The notes: a model not told the origin generated them from the letters alone. Positions 51,106 to 60,661 are shown, counted from the first letter of the stretch. The stretch: DNA of 64,000 nucleotides from Nostoc sp. CHAB 5824 (GCF_020829665.1 NZ_JAIVFT010000006.1:248001-312000); one strand, 5' to 3'. Numbers and translations: made by a program.

Positions 51106-51792
51106 ATGAAAATTTTAGTTGTAGAGGATGATGTAACTCAATTACAACCACTACATGGTGCGCTTTCTAAAGTCGGCCATATTGTAGATGGTGCTGAAGA
51201 TGGTGAAATAGCCCACTGGTTAATGACTCAGAGAGACTACGACTTGTTAATTTTAGATTGGATGCTGCCTAAGATTAGTGGTCTTAGTCTGTGTCAACAG
51301 TATCGTCAAGCAGGAAAAACGTCTCCAGTGCTGATTCTCACAGCTAAAGATGCAATTTTGGATAAAGTATCTGCTTTAGATGTTGGTGCAGATGACTATT
51401 TAGTTAAACCCTTTAGTTTGCTCGAACTGTTGGCACGAGTACGAGCATTGGGACGCAGAGCGCCACTCTGGCAAGGTGACACGTTAGAGTTAGCCGACTT
51501 ACAACTTCATCTCAACACTCTAACCCTACAACGCCAGGAAGTTACAGTCCAGTTATCGGGTCGAGAGTTTCAAATGCTGGAATATTTTCTGCGGCATCCC
51601 CGACAAGTACTCACTCACGATCAAATCGAACAGGCACTTTGGGAGTGGAATATACAACCAGATAGTAAAGCAATAACGATGTTAGTGCATCGACTGCGGC
51701 AACGGCTACAGATGGTAAAAGCAGAAGATTGGCTACAAACTGTTTACGGTATAGGATATCGATTAGCTGCCCCTGAATCATGCGATCGCTAA
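51106..51792 (+). CDS. OmpR-family two-component response regulator
   Basis: 228 residues. Receiver domain: KILVVEDD, phosphorylation site LLILDWMLP (Asp51), TAKDAILDKVSALDVGADDYLVKPF (Lys/Thr switch). The C-terminal winged helix (about 130-225) has SGREFQMLEYFLRHPRQVLTH and GIGYRL. It overlaps the histidine kinase by 13 nt, so it works with it. The downstream BOF protein and RND adaptor genes suggest that it responds to metal or envelope stress, as NrsR/RppA-like regulators do; this is inferred from context. Confidence 0.9.
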   Translation: MKILVVEDDVTQLQPLHGALSKVGHIVDGAEDGEIAHWLMTQRDYDLLILDWMLPKISGLSLCQQYRQAGKTSPVLILTAKDAILDKVSALDVGADDYLVKPFSLLELLARVRALGRRAPLWQGDTLELADLQLHLNTLTLQRQEVTVQLSGREFQMLEYFLRHPRQVLTHDQIEQALWEWNIQPDSKAITMLVHRLRQRLQMVKAEDWLQTVYGIGYRLAAPESCDR

Positions 51793-53075
51793 TTCCTCAC
51801 ATGTTCAGCCGCAGTCGGCGTAACCTAGCTCGCTGGTTTACGCTCTCGATGGGAAGTATTCTGGTTATCTTTGCAACAATACTTTACTTTTTAGAAGCCA
51901 AAGAGCAATTGCGGGCATTTGACCAAGAACTTTACAACACAACTCAGTTGATGGCAGCTGGCGTTGAAGATGGACTTTACCAAGAACAGCAACGCATTAG
52001 TCTTGAAGATGTCCCCATCTTGGGTGGTGAAGCTTTGCCCTTTGACAATAAAATTATTTATGCCCGTTGGTACACTCCCAAAAAGCAACTACTACAGTTT
52101 TTTGGTGTTACTCCATCAGAGCAGTTAAATAATAAACTAGGATTTCAAACAATTGAGTTAAGCGATCGCAATAAACAGCTGCGTCAATTAACAGTTCCTG
52201 TTTTTCAGGATAAACAATTAATTGGCTATCTAGAGATAGCCGCTTCTTTAGCGCCTGTTGAAGAAACTTTATGGTCGTTGAGACTGTTTTTAATAGTAGG
52301 TGTACCCATTGCCTTAAGTCTAATTGGTTTGACTGGTTGGTTTCTTGGTGGAATGGCCATGCAGCCAATTCGCCAAGCCTACGAGCAATTACAGCGTTTT
52401 ACAGCTGATGCCTCTCACGAGCTACGGACACCCCTCCAAGCAATTCGGAATAATGCTCAGTTTGCTTTGCTTGAACCAATTGACCCTAGTCAACAGCAAA
52501 GTTCCCTAGAAAATATTGACCAGATTGCTGAATCAATGGGAATGCTGATTAGTGATTTATTATTCTTAGCCCGAAATGAAGGACAGTTAAAGCTAGAAAC
52601 ACTTAAACTCGTCAATTTGGTTAGCTGGCTGGAAGCATTAGTAGAAGAATACACTCACTCAGCAAAGGCAAAAAACTTAGAATTCACAAGCCAATTTCCT
52701 GAACAATTGGTGATGTTGAGAATAAATCCAGATTTAATGTGGCAAGCACTAACAAATCTTCTCAGTAATGCCTGCCGCTACACGCTGTCTGGAGGTAGAG
52801 TTTGCTTACGAGTTTTCTTTGAGTCTCGTTGGGTGGTAATAGAAGTACAGGATACTGGTATTGGAATTCCAGAGGCAGATTTACCTCATATCTTTGAGCG
52901 ATTTTATCGAGTAGATAGTGTACGTTCGCGCCATACAGGTGGCTTCGGGTTAGGATTAGCGATCTCACAACAGATTGTCCAAGTACATGAGGGGCAAATC
53001 ATAGCCAACAGTCGTTTGGGAGAAGGCTCCACATTTCAAATTAAGCTACCATTCACGCCTACATCCTCACCATAA
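51780..53075 (+). CDS. Membrane sensor histidine kinase
   Basis: 431 residues. Two membrane segments (about 15-38 and 165-190) bracket a periplasmic sensor of about 125 residues. Then come HisKA with FTADASHELRTPLQAIRNN (His213), N-box NLLSNACRYT, G1 VQDTGIGIPEADLPHIFERFYR and G2 GGFGLGLAISQQIV. It overlaps the response-regulator gene and is its probable partner. The sensor sequence (AAGVEDGLYQEQQRISLED) does not show cysteine or histidine metal sites. Start ATG 51780; a later ATG at 51801 is possible. Confidence 0.9.
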   Translation: MRSLIPHMFSRSRRNLARWFTLSMGSILVIFATILYFLEAKEQLRAFDQELYNTTQLMAAGVEDGLYQEQQRISLEDVPILGGEALPFDNKIIYARWYTPKKQLLQFFGVTPSEQLNNKLGFQTIELSDRNKQLRQLTVPVFQDKQLIGYLEIAASLAPVEETLWSLRLFLIVGVPIALSLIGLTGWFLGGMAMQPIRQAYEQLQRFTADASHELRTPLQAIRNNAQFALLEPIDPSQQQSSLENIDQIAESMGMLISDLLFLARNEGQLKLETLKLVNLVSWLEALVEEYTHSAKAKNLEFTSQFPEQLVMLRINPDLMWQALTNLLSNACRYTLSGGRVCLRVFFESRWVVIEVQDTGIGIPEADLPHIFERFYRVDSVRSRHTGGFGLGLAISQQIVQVHEGQIIANSRLGEGSTFQIKLPFTPTSSP

Positions 53076-53221
53076 CAAGCAATTAATACTGGGTTAGCCA
53101 GGATTTTCATTCGTAGTCAAAAAATTCCTCAGTTCGAGATCAAGCTGTTACTTTCTCGTTACTTTTATCCGGCAATCTGGAAATAAGCGTCAATTACACA
53201 TCAGATTGAAGGATTTCACAA

Positions 53222-53563
53222 ATGAATTTCAATCCTACACCCACCATTGTCCTAACTGCTTTGTTTGCGTTGCTCATTCCTTTTGAGGTGGAAGCACAAA
53301 AAGCATCAAACCAAATTGAAAATTTGCCTAATGCTCGTGTTACGACTATCTCCGGTCAAGTTACTCAGCTTTTAGATGACGAGTTCATTCTCAACGATGG
53401 TAAGGGACAAATCATCGTTGAGGCAGAACCTCAGTTAGGACAACCCATTAACCTGTCTGTAGGAGAACAAGTTACCGTAGTTGGCAACTATGACGACCAT
53501 GAGTTCAATGCCCATAGTATTACTCGTGCTAATGGTGAAACTATTCAAATTCATGATGATTAA
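53222..53563 (+). CDS. Periplasmic OB-fold (BOF/YgiW-like) protein
   Basis: 113 residues. A signal peptide (about 1-25, IVLTALFALLIPFEVEA) leads to VTTISGQVTQLLDDEFILND, GKGQIIVEAEPQ and VGEQVTVVGNYDDHEFNAHS, the beta-strand pattern of the bacterial OB-fold (BOF) family. Such proteins sit in the periplasm and in other bacteria are tied to metal or peroxide stress. It lies 146 bp after the kinase gene and before the RND adaptor. No metal-binding motif is obvious apart from the final HDD. Confidence 0.75.
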   Translation: MNFNPTPTIVLTALFALLIPFEVEAQKASNQIENLPNARVTTISGQVTQLLDDEFILNDGKGQIIVEAEPQLGQPINLSVGEQVTVVGNYDDHEFNAHSITRANGETIQIHDD

Positions 53564-53811
53564 CTCTTTTACGCTCTAGCATTGCTCCCAGAGAAGAGAG
53601 CGAAAATAAATGTTCGACCCTGGCACTCTTTTGTCGCTAATACTACGAAGGGCGGCTTGGTGCAGTCACACAGCTGTCGAACTCACGTTATTTTAGTACT
53701 GGACATCCATGTGGTGCTAAACGGAAAGCGATCGCACAAATAGACAAATCCCTCAGTGAATAATTAATCGTCTGAATTCGTCTTGGGTTGCTATCATAAA
53801 AGAGGTATTAG

Positions 53812-54969
53812 ATGAAACACGATATTCTTATTCTGGCAGCCTTTTTTGCAATCACAGGCTTGCGATTTATCGGTTTATCTTTGTTTCCTAATACTACAAA
53901 ATCTAATGCTACTATAACTAGCACTACCCAGCCTATAAAAGTGGAAACCACCTTGACTAAGAAAGCATTAAGTCTGGGTAGGATCTCCCTGAATGGTACT
54001 TTGGAAGCGGAAGAAACAGCCACTGTCTCCAGTCCTGTTATGGGACAGATTAAAAGTTTGCCAGTGCAAAAAGGCCAAACATTTAAAGCAGGCCAAATTA
54101 TTGCCATTATTGATTTTCAAGATATTTTAGCACAACGTCATCAACTATTGGCTGCGGTTTCCCAAGTCCAGGCAGGTGTCACAGTTGTGACTGCTTTTCA
54201 AACTCAAGCCCTAGCCAACAAAACTCAGGCACAAGCTCAACTCAACCAAGCAAAGGCTCGTCAACAGGAAGCCGAAACCAAATTGCAGGAAGCACAAGCT
54301 CAACTAGATGAAGCCCAGTTAAATCAGCATAGCCATGCTTTGCTGCGAAAAGATGGTGCAGTCAGCCAGTCACAGCTAGATACAGCCAATACCCAGGTAA
54401 CATTACTTAAATCTCGCATTCAACAAGCACAAGCTGAGATTGAACAAGCCAAGCGGGAAATTGAACAAGCCAATGCTGGCTTAAAACAGGCCCTTTTCCA
54501 AGTCCAGCAAGCACAAGCAAGATTCAAACAAGCACGTTTCCAAGTCCAGCAAGTGCAAGCAGGATTAAAGTCAGCGACTACTAACCTAAACCACCGCATC
54601 GTTAAAGCACCCTTTGCTGGTGTCGTCACTAAGAAACATGCACAAGTCAGGGCAATAGTGGGTTTTGGACAACCTTTATTGACATTGGAAAGTAGTGATC
54701 GCCTCCATTTTAACGTTGCAGTGCCAGAGTCAATGATGTCCTTGGTGAAACCAGGATCTGAAGTGGAAGTGCAGTTAGATGCTCTCAACCGTTCTGTGCG
54801 TGGACGCGTAAGTCAAATTATTCCTTCCGCAAACCCCAACAGCCGTAGTTTTACTGCCAAAATAGCCCTGAAAAATGCCACAAATTTAATGCCGGGAATG
54901 TTTGGGCGGATAGAACTACCTCACAAAAAAACACTCAGCCATCATAATTCCCCAGAGTGCCTTATTTAG
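53812..54969 (+). CDS. HlyD/RND-type efflux periplasmic adaptor subunit
   Basis: 385 residues. An N-terminal hydrophobic segment, a first barrel-lipoyl part (VSSPVMGQIKSLPVQKGQTFKAG), a long helical hairpin (about 115-265) made of QAQAQLNQAKARQQEAE-type A/Q/E repeats, the returning lipoyl/barrel half (RIVKAPFAGVVTKKHAQ, VGFGQPLLTLES) and a beta-barrel (PGSEVEVQLDAL, MPGMFGRIELP). AGAGG lies 6 nt before the ATG. It should couple an RND pump to an outer-membrane channel, but no pump gene follows; the next gene faces the other way. The C-terminus (LSHHNSPECLI) looks short of the usual membrane-proximal domain, so the end may be truncated. Confidence 0.88.
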   Translation: MKHDILILAAFFAITGLRFIGLSLFPNTTKSNATITSTTQPIKVETTLTKKALSLGRISLNGTLEAEETATVSSPVMGQIKSLPVQKGQTFKAGQIIAIIDFQDILAQRHQLLAAVSQVQAGVTVVTAFQTQALANKTQAQAQLNQAKARQQEAETKLQEAQAQLDEAQLNQHSHALLRKDGAVSQSQLDTANTQVTLLKSRIQQAQAEIEQAKREIEQANAGLKQALFQVQQAQARFKQARFQVQQVQAGLKSATTNLNHRIVKAPFAGVVTKKHAQVRAIVGFGQPLLTLESSDRLHFNVAVPESMMSLVKPGSEVEVQLDALNRSVRGRVSQIIPSANPNSRSFTAKIALKNATNLMPGMFGRIELPHKKTLSHHNSPECLI

Positions 54970-55088
54970 AAGAGGCCAGTTAGAAGGAGTTTCTTCTTAT
55001 TGCATTGTTTGTCTAATTTGTCACAATGCCTAAGTTCTAATAGTGTCCACCCTACAGTTATTACTACTCATAATTACGAATTATTCAA

Positions 55089-56588
55089 TCAAGGTAGCCA
55101 GCGGGGACGAAATCCGGCTAAGGGGAGTTGTTCTGGTCTAATTTCAACAGTCGCAGCATCAGCAATGGGTAACAGAGGCATTAACCACAAGCTACTGGTT
55201 GCTATCGCATCTCCATCATCAGTTTTTAAAGTGTTTGTGGGTAATGATGCTGGGGGGTTTGTCTGCGGTACTACTTGGTCAAATAACAAGCCCAAACCGT
55301 CGGCAGATAAACTCATTTGCACATTCCGTTGAGCGGGAGGCAGTACTAGCAGTGGTTTCTGTTGCCCGGTTTTCAGATCAATTGCCACCACATAAGGCTG
55401 TTCTATGTATTGTTCTTTGGATACCAGCTGTGTCAGCAAGCAGTAGATGGTGGGTGAGGCGATGTCAAATTGGCAGCTGAGAATTGAGCCTGTTGTTTTT
55501 AGTAGTTGTTTCTGCACACCTTGGTTTGTCACTAAAAACAAATCTCGGGTGTAATCTGTATTAAACTTTACCATCGCTGCTTGAGAGCCATCTTTGGAGA
55601 AAGCCTGTACCAAGCCAAACTGCGGCAGAAAATCTAGGGGTTTACTGGCATCACCTTGTAGGGGTAGGATGGCTGCTCCCTGTCCTTGAGCAACTGCTAC
55701 GGCTTGACTATCTGGTGTGATCATAAAGTCTCCCCCTGGTTGGCTTTCCAAACGTTTAGGGGTGGGTTTTTCTGCTGAACCGTCACTGGTTGCTGGCATA
55801 AACCATAATGCAAAGTCGCCGGGATTAGTTTTATTGCCCCGCTGGATCACAATAGTTTGCCCATCAGGTGATAAATCAAATTTCAGGTTTTGATAATCTT
55901 TACTATCTAAAATTAGGTCTACTCTACCTGCTGATTCTACTTCTTTTCCCGATTTACCAGAAACGCCTGTTGTCACTGTGTACAGTTGGGCTGAAAGTAA
56001 GTCTTGGTTCTTAGTGGTGCGAGCCGAAAATAAAATTTTCTCCCCATCAGGAAAGGACTCAAAGTCCATTACTATCAAGTCTTTAGGAGTAAGTAGCCTT
56101 TTTTGTTCTTCGGTTAAGTTGTAAAGAACTAATCGTCCCTGTTCTTCTTTATCGGTTCCTATGTAAAGAATAATGCGATCGCGTGTGCGGAAGCTACCAA
56201 CAAAGGGCTGTATCACCCGATTTTTGCCTTCTTGCTCGGCAAACTTATCTTTGGCTCCCTGTAACTGCACTTTATAATTTGTGCCATAGGGTGCTGGTGT
56301 CACCAATGTATAAACCATCCGCCGCCCAGCCCAACTGAATTTACCTGCTAGGGGTGGCTCGATTTTCAAGTTATCCTCTACGCTTTTTACTTCCATTGGG
56401 CGGCTGAAGGTGAGGGTGAAGGAGTTATCATCTGCCCCAATTTGTTGATTTTGCCAGGTAAACTCCCGGACACGAGCAGTCACCACATCACCTTGCAATA
56501 TGATTAACCCAATCAGCACACTCAGCAGTAACATCAGTGCGATCGCTATCCGATCCAGTGGTTGGATAAATGCTTTAGATTTTGTCAT
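55089..56588 (-). CDS. Ig-like and beta-propeller domain protein, membrane-anchored
   Basis: 499 residues. An N-terminal membrane segment (IAIALMLLLSVLIGLIILQG) precedes a bacterial Ig-like domain (about 35-130: FTLTFSRPMEVKSVEDNLKIEPP, the SbsA-like fold) and PD40/WD40-like propeller repeats (VLYNLTEEQ, FPDGEKILFSARTTK, LSPDGQTIVIQRGNKTNPG, ITPDSQAVAVAQGQ, FSKDGSQAAMVKF, LSADGLGLLFDQ). It is probably exposed outside the membrane. The ATG overlaps the edge of a CATTAGT repeat. It may be cotranscribed with the TIGR03943 gene upstream, 59 bp away. Confidence 0.75.
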   Translation of the reverse strand: MTKSKAFIQPLDRIAIALMLLLSVLIGLIILQGDVVTARVREFTWQNQQIGADDNSFTLTFSRPMEVKSVEDNLKIEPPLAGKFSWAGRRMVYTLVTPAPYGTNYKVQLQGAKDKFAEQEGKNRVIQPFVGSFRTRDRIILYIGTDKEEQGRLVLYNLTEEQKRLLTPKDLIVMDFESFPDGEKILFSARTTKNQDLLSAQLYTVTTGVSGKSGKEVESAGRVDLILDSKDYQNLKFDLSPDGQTIVIQRGNKTNPGDFALWFMPATSDGSAEKPTPKRLESQPGGDFMITPDSQAVAVAQGQGAAILPLQGDASKPLDFLPQFGLVQAFSKDGSQAAMVKFNTDYTRDLFLVTNQGVQKQLLKTTGSILSCQFDIASPTIYCLLTQLVSKEQYIEQPYVVAIDLKTGQQKPLLVLPPAQRNVQMSLSADGLGLLFDQVVPQTNPPASLPTNTLKTDDGDAIATSSLWLMPLLPIADAATVEIRPEQLPLAGFRPRWLP

Positions 56589-56637
56589 TAGTCATTAGTC
56601 ATTAGTCATTTGTCATTTGTCATTTGTCATTAGTCAT
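56589..56637. repeat. STRR array (TCATTAG/TCATTTG heptamers)
   Basis: Seven heptamers in a row of TCATTAG or TCATTTG. They abut the start codon of the gene ending at 55089. Confidence 0.8.
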
Positions 56638-56647
56638 CAACAAATAA

Positions 56648-57421
56648 CTAATAACTATAAGGATTTTGAGGTTGAGGAATCTTTTTGAGAGACGTAGCGG
56701 CAATGGTAAGTTGGCGTTTACCTGTTAGATTTTCTGTCACCATTTGTCCTTCTACTTCTAACCAGGTGTCAGGGGAATAAGGTTCTTGATTGTTTGGAAG
56801 TTTGACAGGTAATCCCACAGGGTAAGCATCTGCTGCACAGCAAGTTAAGACAAATCGCGCTAAAAACAAGTATTCTTTTCCTATATCCGGCGGGTGGATG
56901 ACAAATCCCTGCACCTTGACTTTTTGTCCTGCATATACGTCTGGCTCTGGATAAACATTGACAGTGCGTACCCAGTCTACAAGCGATCGCTCCTCTGGAC
57001 GAACAGTAGCCCGAAAGGCTTGAGGTTTGACGCGTGTAGTTCCTAATAAATCAGCCGTAACACCTCTTTGGAGTGCTTTGTCACTAGCAAAAACTTGCGG
57101 TGTAATGATAAAACCTAGAATCGCTGTAGTCAACAACAAAGCACTGCCCCAACCAGGGGGAAAAAAACTAATATGCTGGGTGTTTGGCATAACATCACGG
57201 CGACGCCGCTGCCAAAGTTCCTGCATCTTAAAGAAACCAATAATGATGAAGCTGATACCAGTTATAATCACCAACCAAAAATAATTTGGGTGAATCAACA
57301 GGTTCAGCTTGTTAGTTAGCCAATATCTCAACATCAAAATGCCCCAAGCTGTAATTGCTAGAGCATCCAGCCAAGGGAGTAACAAATTTTGGATTTTAGA
57401 TTTGGAATTTTTGTTAGTCAT
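56648..57421 (-). CDS. TIGR03943 family membrane protein, permease partner
   Basis: 257 residues. Membrane segments at about 17-35 (LAITAWGILMLRYW), 40-62 (YFWLVIITGISFIIIGFFKM) and 88-110; a long extracytoplasmic part follows with QKVKVQGFVIHPPDIGKEYL, LTCCAADAYPVGLPV and GQMVTENLTGK. The CCAADAYP motif and layout are those of the TIGR03943 family, whose genes normally neighbour a DUF318 permease; that gene is 79 bp upstream here. The combined function is unknown; a transport role is inferred. The start lies inside a TCATTAG repeat. Confidence 0.82.
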   Translation of the reverse strand: MTNKNSKSKIQNLLLPWLDALAITAWGILMLRYWLTNKLNLLIHPNYFWLVIITGISFIIIGFFKMQELWQRRRRDVMPNTQHISFFPPGWGSALLLTTAILGFIITPQVFASDKALQRGVTADLLGTTRVKPQAFRATVRPEERSLVDWVRTVNVYPEPDVYAGQKVKVQGFVIHPPDIGKEYLFLARFVLTCCAADAYPVGLPVKLPNNQEPYSPDTWLEVEGQMVTENLTGKRQLTIAATSLKKIPQPQNPYSY

Positions 57422-57488
57422 TAGTCATTGGTCATTGGTCATTGGTCATTAGTCATTGAATAAACGAAGAAAGACAAATGACTAATGA
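57422..57488. repeat. STRR array (TCATTGG/TCATTAG heptamers)
   Basis: About five heptamers followed by GACAAATGACTAATGACAAAT, between the two permease-system genes. Confidence 0.8.
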
Positions 57489-57499
57489 CAAATAGTTTT

Positions 57500-58552
57500 T
57501 TAAAAAACGTGCAAGTTAAGAAAAAGAGTAAACACAAATGTTAATTGTGCTGCTAAAGCAAATAAGTAAAAAATAGTTTTGGGTTTAAAAATAGATAACA
57601 TCAAACCAACACTTTTGATGTCAATCATTGGCCCAAATACCAGAAATGCCAACAATGAACCACTGCTAAAAGTTGAGGCAAAAGATAGGGCAAAGAAAGA
57701 ATCAACTGTAGAACAAATTGACACCACTACTGCTAATATCAGCATGACCACAATTGAGCTAATGGGCCCAGCACCCAAACTGAGAATTAATTCACGAGGA
57801 GCTAGCACTTGAATAGCAGCAGCGATCGCACTTCCTAAAATCATTACTCCGCCTAATTCCCGCAATTCTTGGATGCTATTATCCACTACTAAACGCAGTT
57901 TATCTGCAAGCGGTTTACTAGGAGTAGAAATTATGGTAGGTGGTACTAAATTAGAATCTATCCGCAGAGGTATACTTGCTTTCCCTCCTAAAATATAAGT
58001 TCCAGATTGCAAGATATTCGGTACCATTTCTTGCTGCTGTAATTGATAACGTTTCCCACGGCGTTTGGTTTGGGGCTGCGCGGACGGATTAAACTTCATA
58101 TACCGAGCGATCGCAGGTTGGACTATGGGATTTAAGTCTTTTTGAAAACTGAAAACAAACCCGATAATTGTGGCAATTGATAAAGAAAATACGACTCGTA
58201 AAACCACTATTTCTGGCTGATCTCGAAATGCTGTCCAAGTTGCCCAAATTACAACTGGGTTAATTGTTGGTGCTGCCAGCAAAAAACCAATTGCAACTGG
58301 TGTGGGTACTCCCTGAATTAAGAACCGCCGCGCTACCGGTACATTCCCGCACTCACACACTGGAAATAAAAAGCCGATCATACTGCCAACTAAAGCACCC
58401 AGCAGCGGATTTTTGGGCATTTTTTCTACTAATTTGCGCTCATCAACAAAAAACAGCAGCAAACTGGAGAATAAAACCCCAAGAAGCAAAAAAGGCATCG
58501 CCTCGACTAGCAGACTTAAAAATAGCGTAAAACCATTGTTCAATTGATTCAT
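57500..58552 (-). CDS. DUF318/UPF0718-family permease
   Basis: 350 residues from ATG 58552 (a TTG at 58567 would add five). About eight membrane helices in two blocks, separated by a cytoplasmic loop (about 130-200). Family motifs: FLFPVCECGNVPVARRFL, GVPTPVAIGFLLAAPTINPVVI, SICSTVDSFFALSFAS and FGPMIDIKSVGLML. The CECGN motif is the family hallmark. The substrate is unsettled. It is next to its usual partner, TIGR03943, on the same strand. Confidence 0.87.
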   Translation of the reverse strand: MNQLNNGFTLFLSLLVEAMPFLLLGVLFSSLLLFFVDERKLVEKMPKNPLLGALVGSMIGFLFPVCECGNVPVARRFLIQGVPTPVAIGFLLAAPTINPVVIWATWTAFRDQPEIVVLRVVFSLSIATIIGFVFSFQKDLNPIVQPAIARYMKFNPSAQPQTKRRGKRYQLQQQEMVPNILQSGTYILGGKASIPLRIDSNLVPPTIISTPSKPLADKLRLVVDNSIQELRELGGVMILGSAIAAAIQVLAPRELILSLGAGPISSIVVMLILAVVVSICSTVDSFFALSFASTFSSGSLLAFLVFGPMIDIKSVGLMLSIFKPKTIFYLFALAAQLTFVFTLFLNLHVF

Positions 58553-58915
58553 GGGCGTCGCAGTCAAAAGCGGTTTTGAGTTTTAGGGTTCTGCCTAGTC
58601 ATTCTATCGAAATGGGGATCAAAAACAGTTCGGGAAAATTAAACATTATTTAAGTAGCAAGTTATCCGACTGTTCAAATAGCGTTTAAGCGCTACAAACC
58701 TTTACTTCAGCCAAAATAGTAATTTTTATCTGAGTGCATTTACTGACGATGACCATTTCTAAGATTGTCTAAGTTCAAAAATTGTTCCGATCTAGAGGGC
58801 AAGTTGCTGCATAGATGATTTAGACTTCCCTATGTTTATACTTACAGTAATTTGCTGGATAAGATATTAGCTCGGCTGTATTTCATCAAGTATTTACAGT
58901 TATTCAACAATTGGG

Positions 58916-58943
58916 GTAGGCGTAGCCCGTCGTAGACATCGCT
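58916..58943 (+). repeat. Dispersed GCGTAG...CATCGC repeat copy
   Basis: GGTAGGCGTAGCCCGTCGTA then GACATCGCT; near-identical to 36260-36289. Confidence 0.8.
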
Positions 58944-59427
58944 CTTAGTTACTACCATCATTGATTTTGGCTAGTTCTGGCAAAATGTAATCTGGGCTTT
59001 GGTTGATTTTTTACTATAAAAAATCTAAAAATGCAAGACAAAAGTTTAGCAAACAGGGTAAATGCTTGCAATACCTTGTCCTTTAGGACACGCTACACGA
59101 ACGCCAATTTCCGAAAAGTCTCACAGGCTGGAAGTCGCTGGTTCACAAACGTAGGTAAAGCCTTATCCTTACAAACTCGTAATTACTACAACTAAGAGGC
59201 CGCGCGGTGAAGCAGGTTTTGGGAAAACCTCATGAACTACTGGCGTCGGGTTTATCAATTTATTACCAAATAGTTTGAATAGTTGTTAATGCCTGAATTT
59301 GCAAATTAAAAATTTTGCAAAATTCAATAACTCTTGCTGCTTATCTATAGGTAGCTTTCAAACATCCTCTAAGACTGCTTGCTCAATATTCATATACTTG
59401 TAACCTTGCCTACAGGACTACTGTGAC

Positions 59428-59454
59428 ACGATGCCTACGGCGGTAAACTACGCA
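59428..59454 (-). repeat. Dispersed GCGTAG...CATCGC repeat copy
   Basis: CGATGCCTACGGCGGTAAAC then TACGC; in the same orientation as 404-431. Confidence 0.8.
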
Positions 59455-59518
59455 CTTCTCGCCACACATCATTCATATCCTGGACTTCTTTAAAAAGTTG
59501 AGGATCTGGTGTTCGCTG

Positions 59519-60586
59519 TTAATTACGTTTTGGTGGAGTTCCCCAAATTTTAATTTGTCGATCAAATCCACCACTGGCAAGAATTTTACCATCAGGACTA
59601 AAAGCGATCGCACTCACCCAGTCTGTATGTCCACTCAGTGTATTTATTAACTCGCCTGTAGTTAAATACCACAGTTTAATCCCATCTCTACCAGCACTAG
59701 CAAGGGTTTGCCCATCGGGGTTAATAGCGATCGCATTTACCCAGTTATTATGTCCTGTAAGGGTGCGGACTAATTCTCCAGTATTAATATTCCACAGTTT
59801 TATTGTGCGATCGCGGCTAGCAGTAACTAATGTTTCTCCATCTGGTGTAAAGATGACACTGCTAACAGCATTAGAATGAGCTACCAATTCATTGATTAAT
59901 TTACCAGTACTCAAACTCCACAGTTTAATTACACCCTTATTGTCACCACTAGCCAAGGTCTGCCCATCAGGACTAATGGCTAAGGTATAAATCAAATTAT
60001 CAAAACGTACTAGAGTCCCTAGAGGGCGCTGTTGTAGCAAATCCCATATCCGAATCCCATCCAAAGCTCCACTGATGAGAACTTTACTATCAGGAGAGAC
60101 CGCTAAAGATAATACATTACTTGTATGTCCGACAAAAGAGCGGCTAAATTTTAAATTTTTCAGGTTCCAGAGGTTAATCGTGTTGTCATCACTACAACTG
60201 GCGAGGGTTTGCCCATCTGGTGAAATCACTAAAGACTCTACGGCTGCTTTGTGTGCTTTGTTAATGTTCCCCAACTTTTTGCCGTTTGCTAGATTCCACA
60301 GGCGAATTACACCCTCGTTTTCTGCACCTCCACTCACAAGAATTCTGCTATCTGGACTAAAAGCAAGGGATTTAACGGTTCCGTTATGTCCTTTGAGTGT
60401 GTAAAGTAGTTGGGCATTAGCAAAGCTGCTGGTAGCTTGGGAGTTTGGGGTTACTTCAATAGCAGCATGAGCTTGATGAATATAAAACCCTTCCCAGGTA
60501 GTTACTGGAAGGGCAACAGCTGCCATAAATGCCAGGATAATATACGGCCGCAGAAAATTACCCCCACCTCTTCCCTCACTACTCAC
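59519..60586 (-). CDS. WD40-repeat protein, membrane-anchored or exported
   Basis: 355 residues. An N-terminal hydrophobic segment (IILAFMAAVALPVTTW, about 15-32) is a signal or anchor. Seven WD40 blades of about 42 residues follow ([124 protein letters not shown]), one complete propeller. Unlike the array at 11183 these blades are well diverged. A protein scaffold role outside the cytoplasm is plausible; the partner is unknown. No kinase or ATPase domain is fused. Confidence 0.87.
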   Translation of the reverse strand: MSSEGRGGGNFLRPYIILAFMAAVALPVTTWEGFYIHQAHAAIEVTPNSQATSSFANAQLLYTLKGHNGTVKSLAFSPDSRILVSGGAENEGVIRLWNLANGKKLGNINKAHKAAVESLVISPDGQTLASCSDDNTINLWNLKNLKFSRSFVGHTSNVLSLAVSPDSKVLISGALDGIRIWDLLQQRPLGTLVRFDNLIYTLAISPDGQTLASGDNKGVIKLWSLSTGKLINELVAHSNAVSSVIFTPDGETLVTASRDRTIKLWNINTGELVRTLTGHNNWVNAIAINPDGQTLASAGRDGIKLWYLTTGELINTLSGHTDWVSAIAFSPDGKILASGGFDRQIKIWGTPPKRN

Positions 60587-60661
60587 TCTTTTTCCTCACT
60601 TTTATAGATACGGTTACTCCAATCAATTTTGCAGAGTTATTACTGAATAACTCTACACTTC

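Larger units (their letters stand above)
58553..59518. other. 966-bp gene-free region with three dispersed repeats
   Basis: The longest unexplained gap. It holds GCGTAG repeat copies at 58916-58943 and 59428-59454, and TGTCCTTTAGGACACGCTAC at about 59080-59099, another dispersed repeat type. A structured-looking stretch at 59190-59245 (CGCGCGGTGAAGCAGGTTTT) is not assignable to a known RNA. Confidence 0.45.

Noticed and set aside
59110..59165. tRNA-like GCTGGTTCACAAAC in the gap before the WD40 gene
   Set aside because: Only a partial T-arm resemblance; no acceptor stem, anticodon arm or CCA context could be built.
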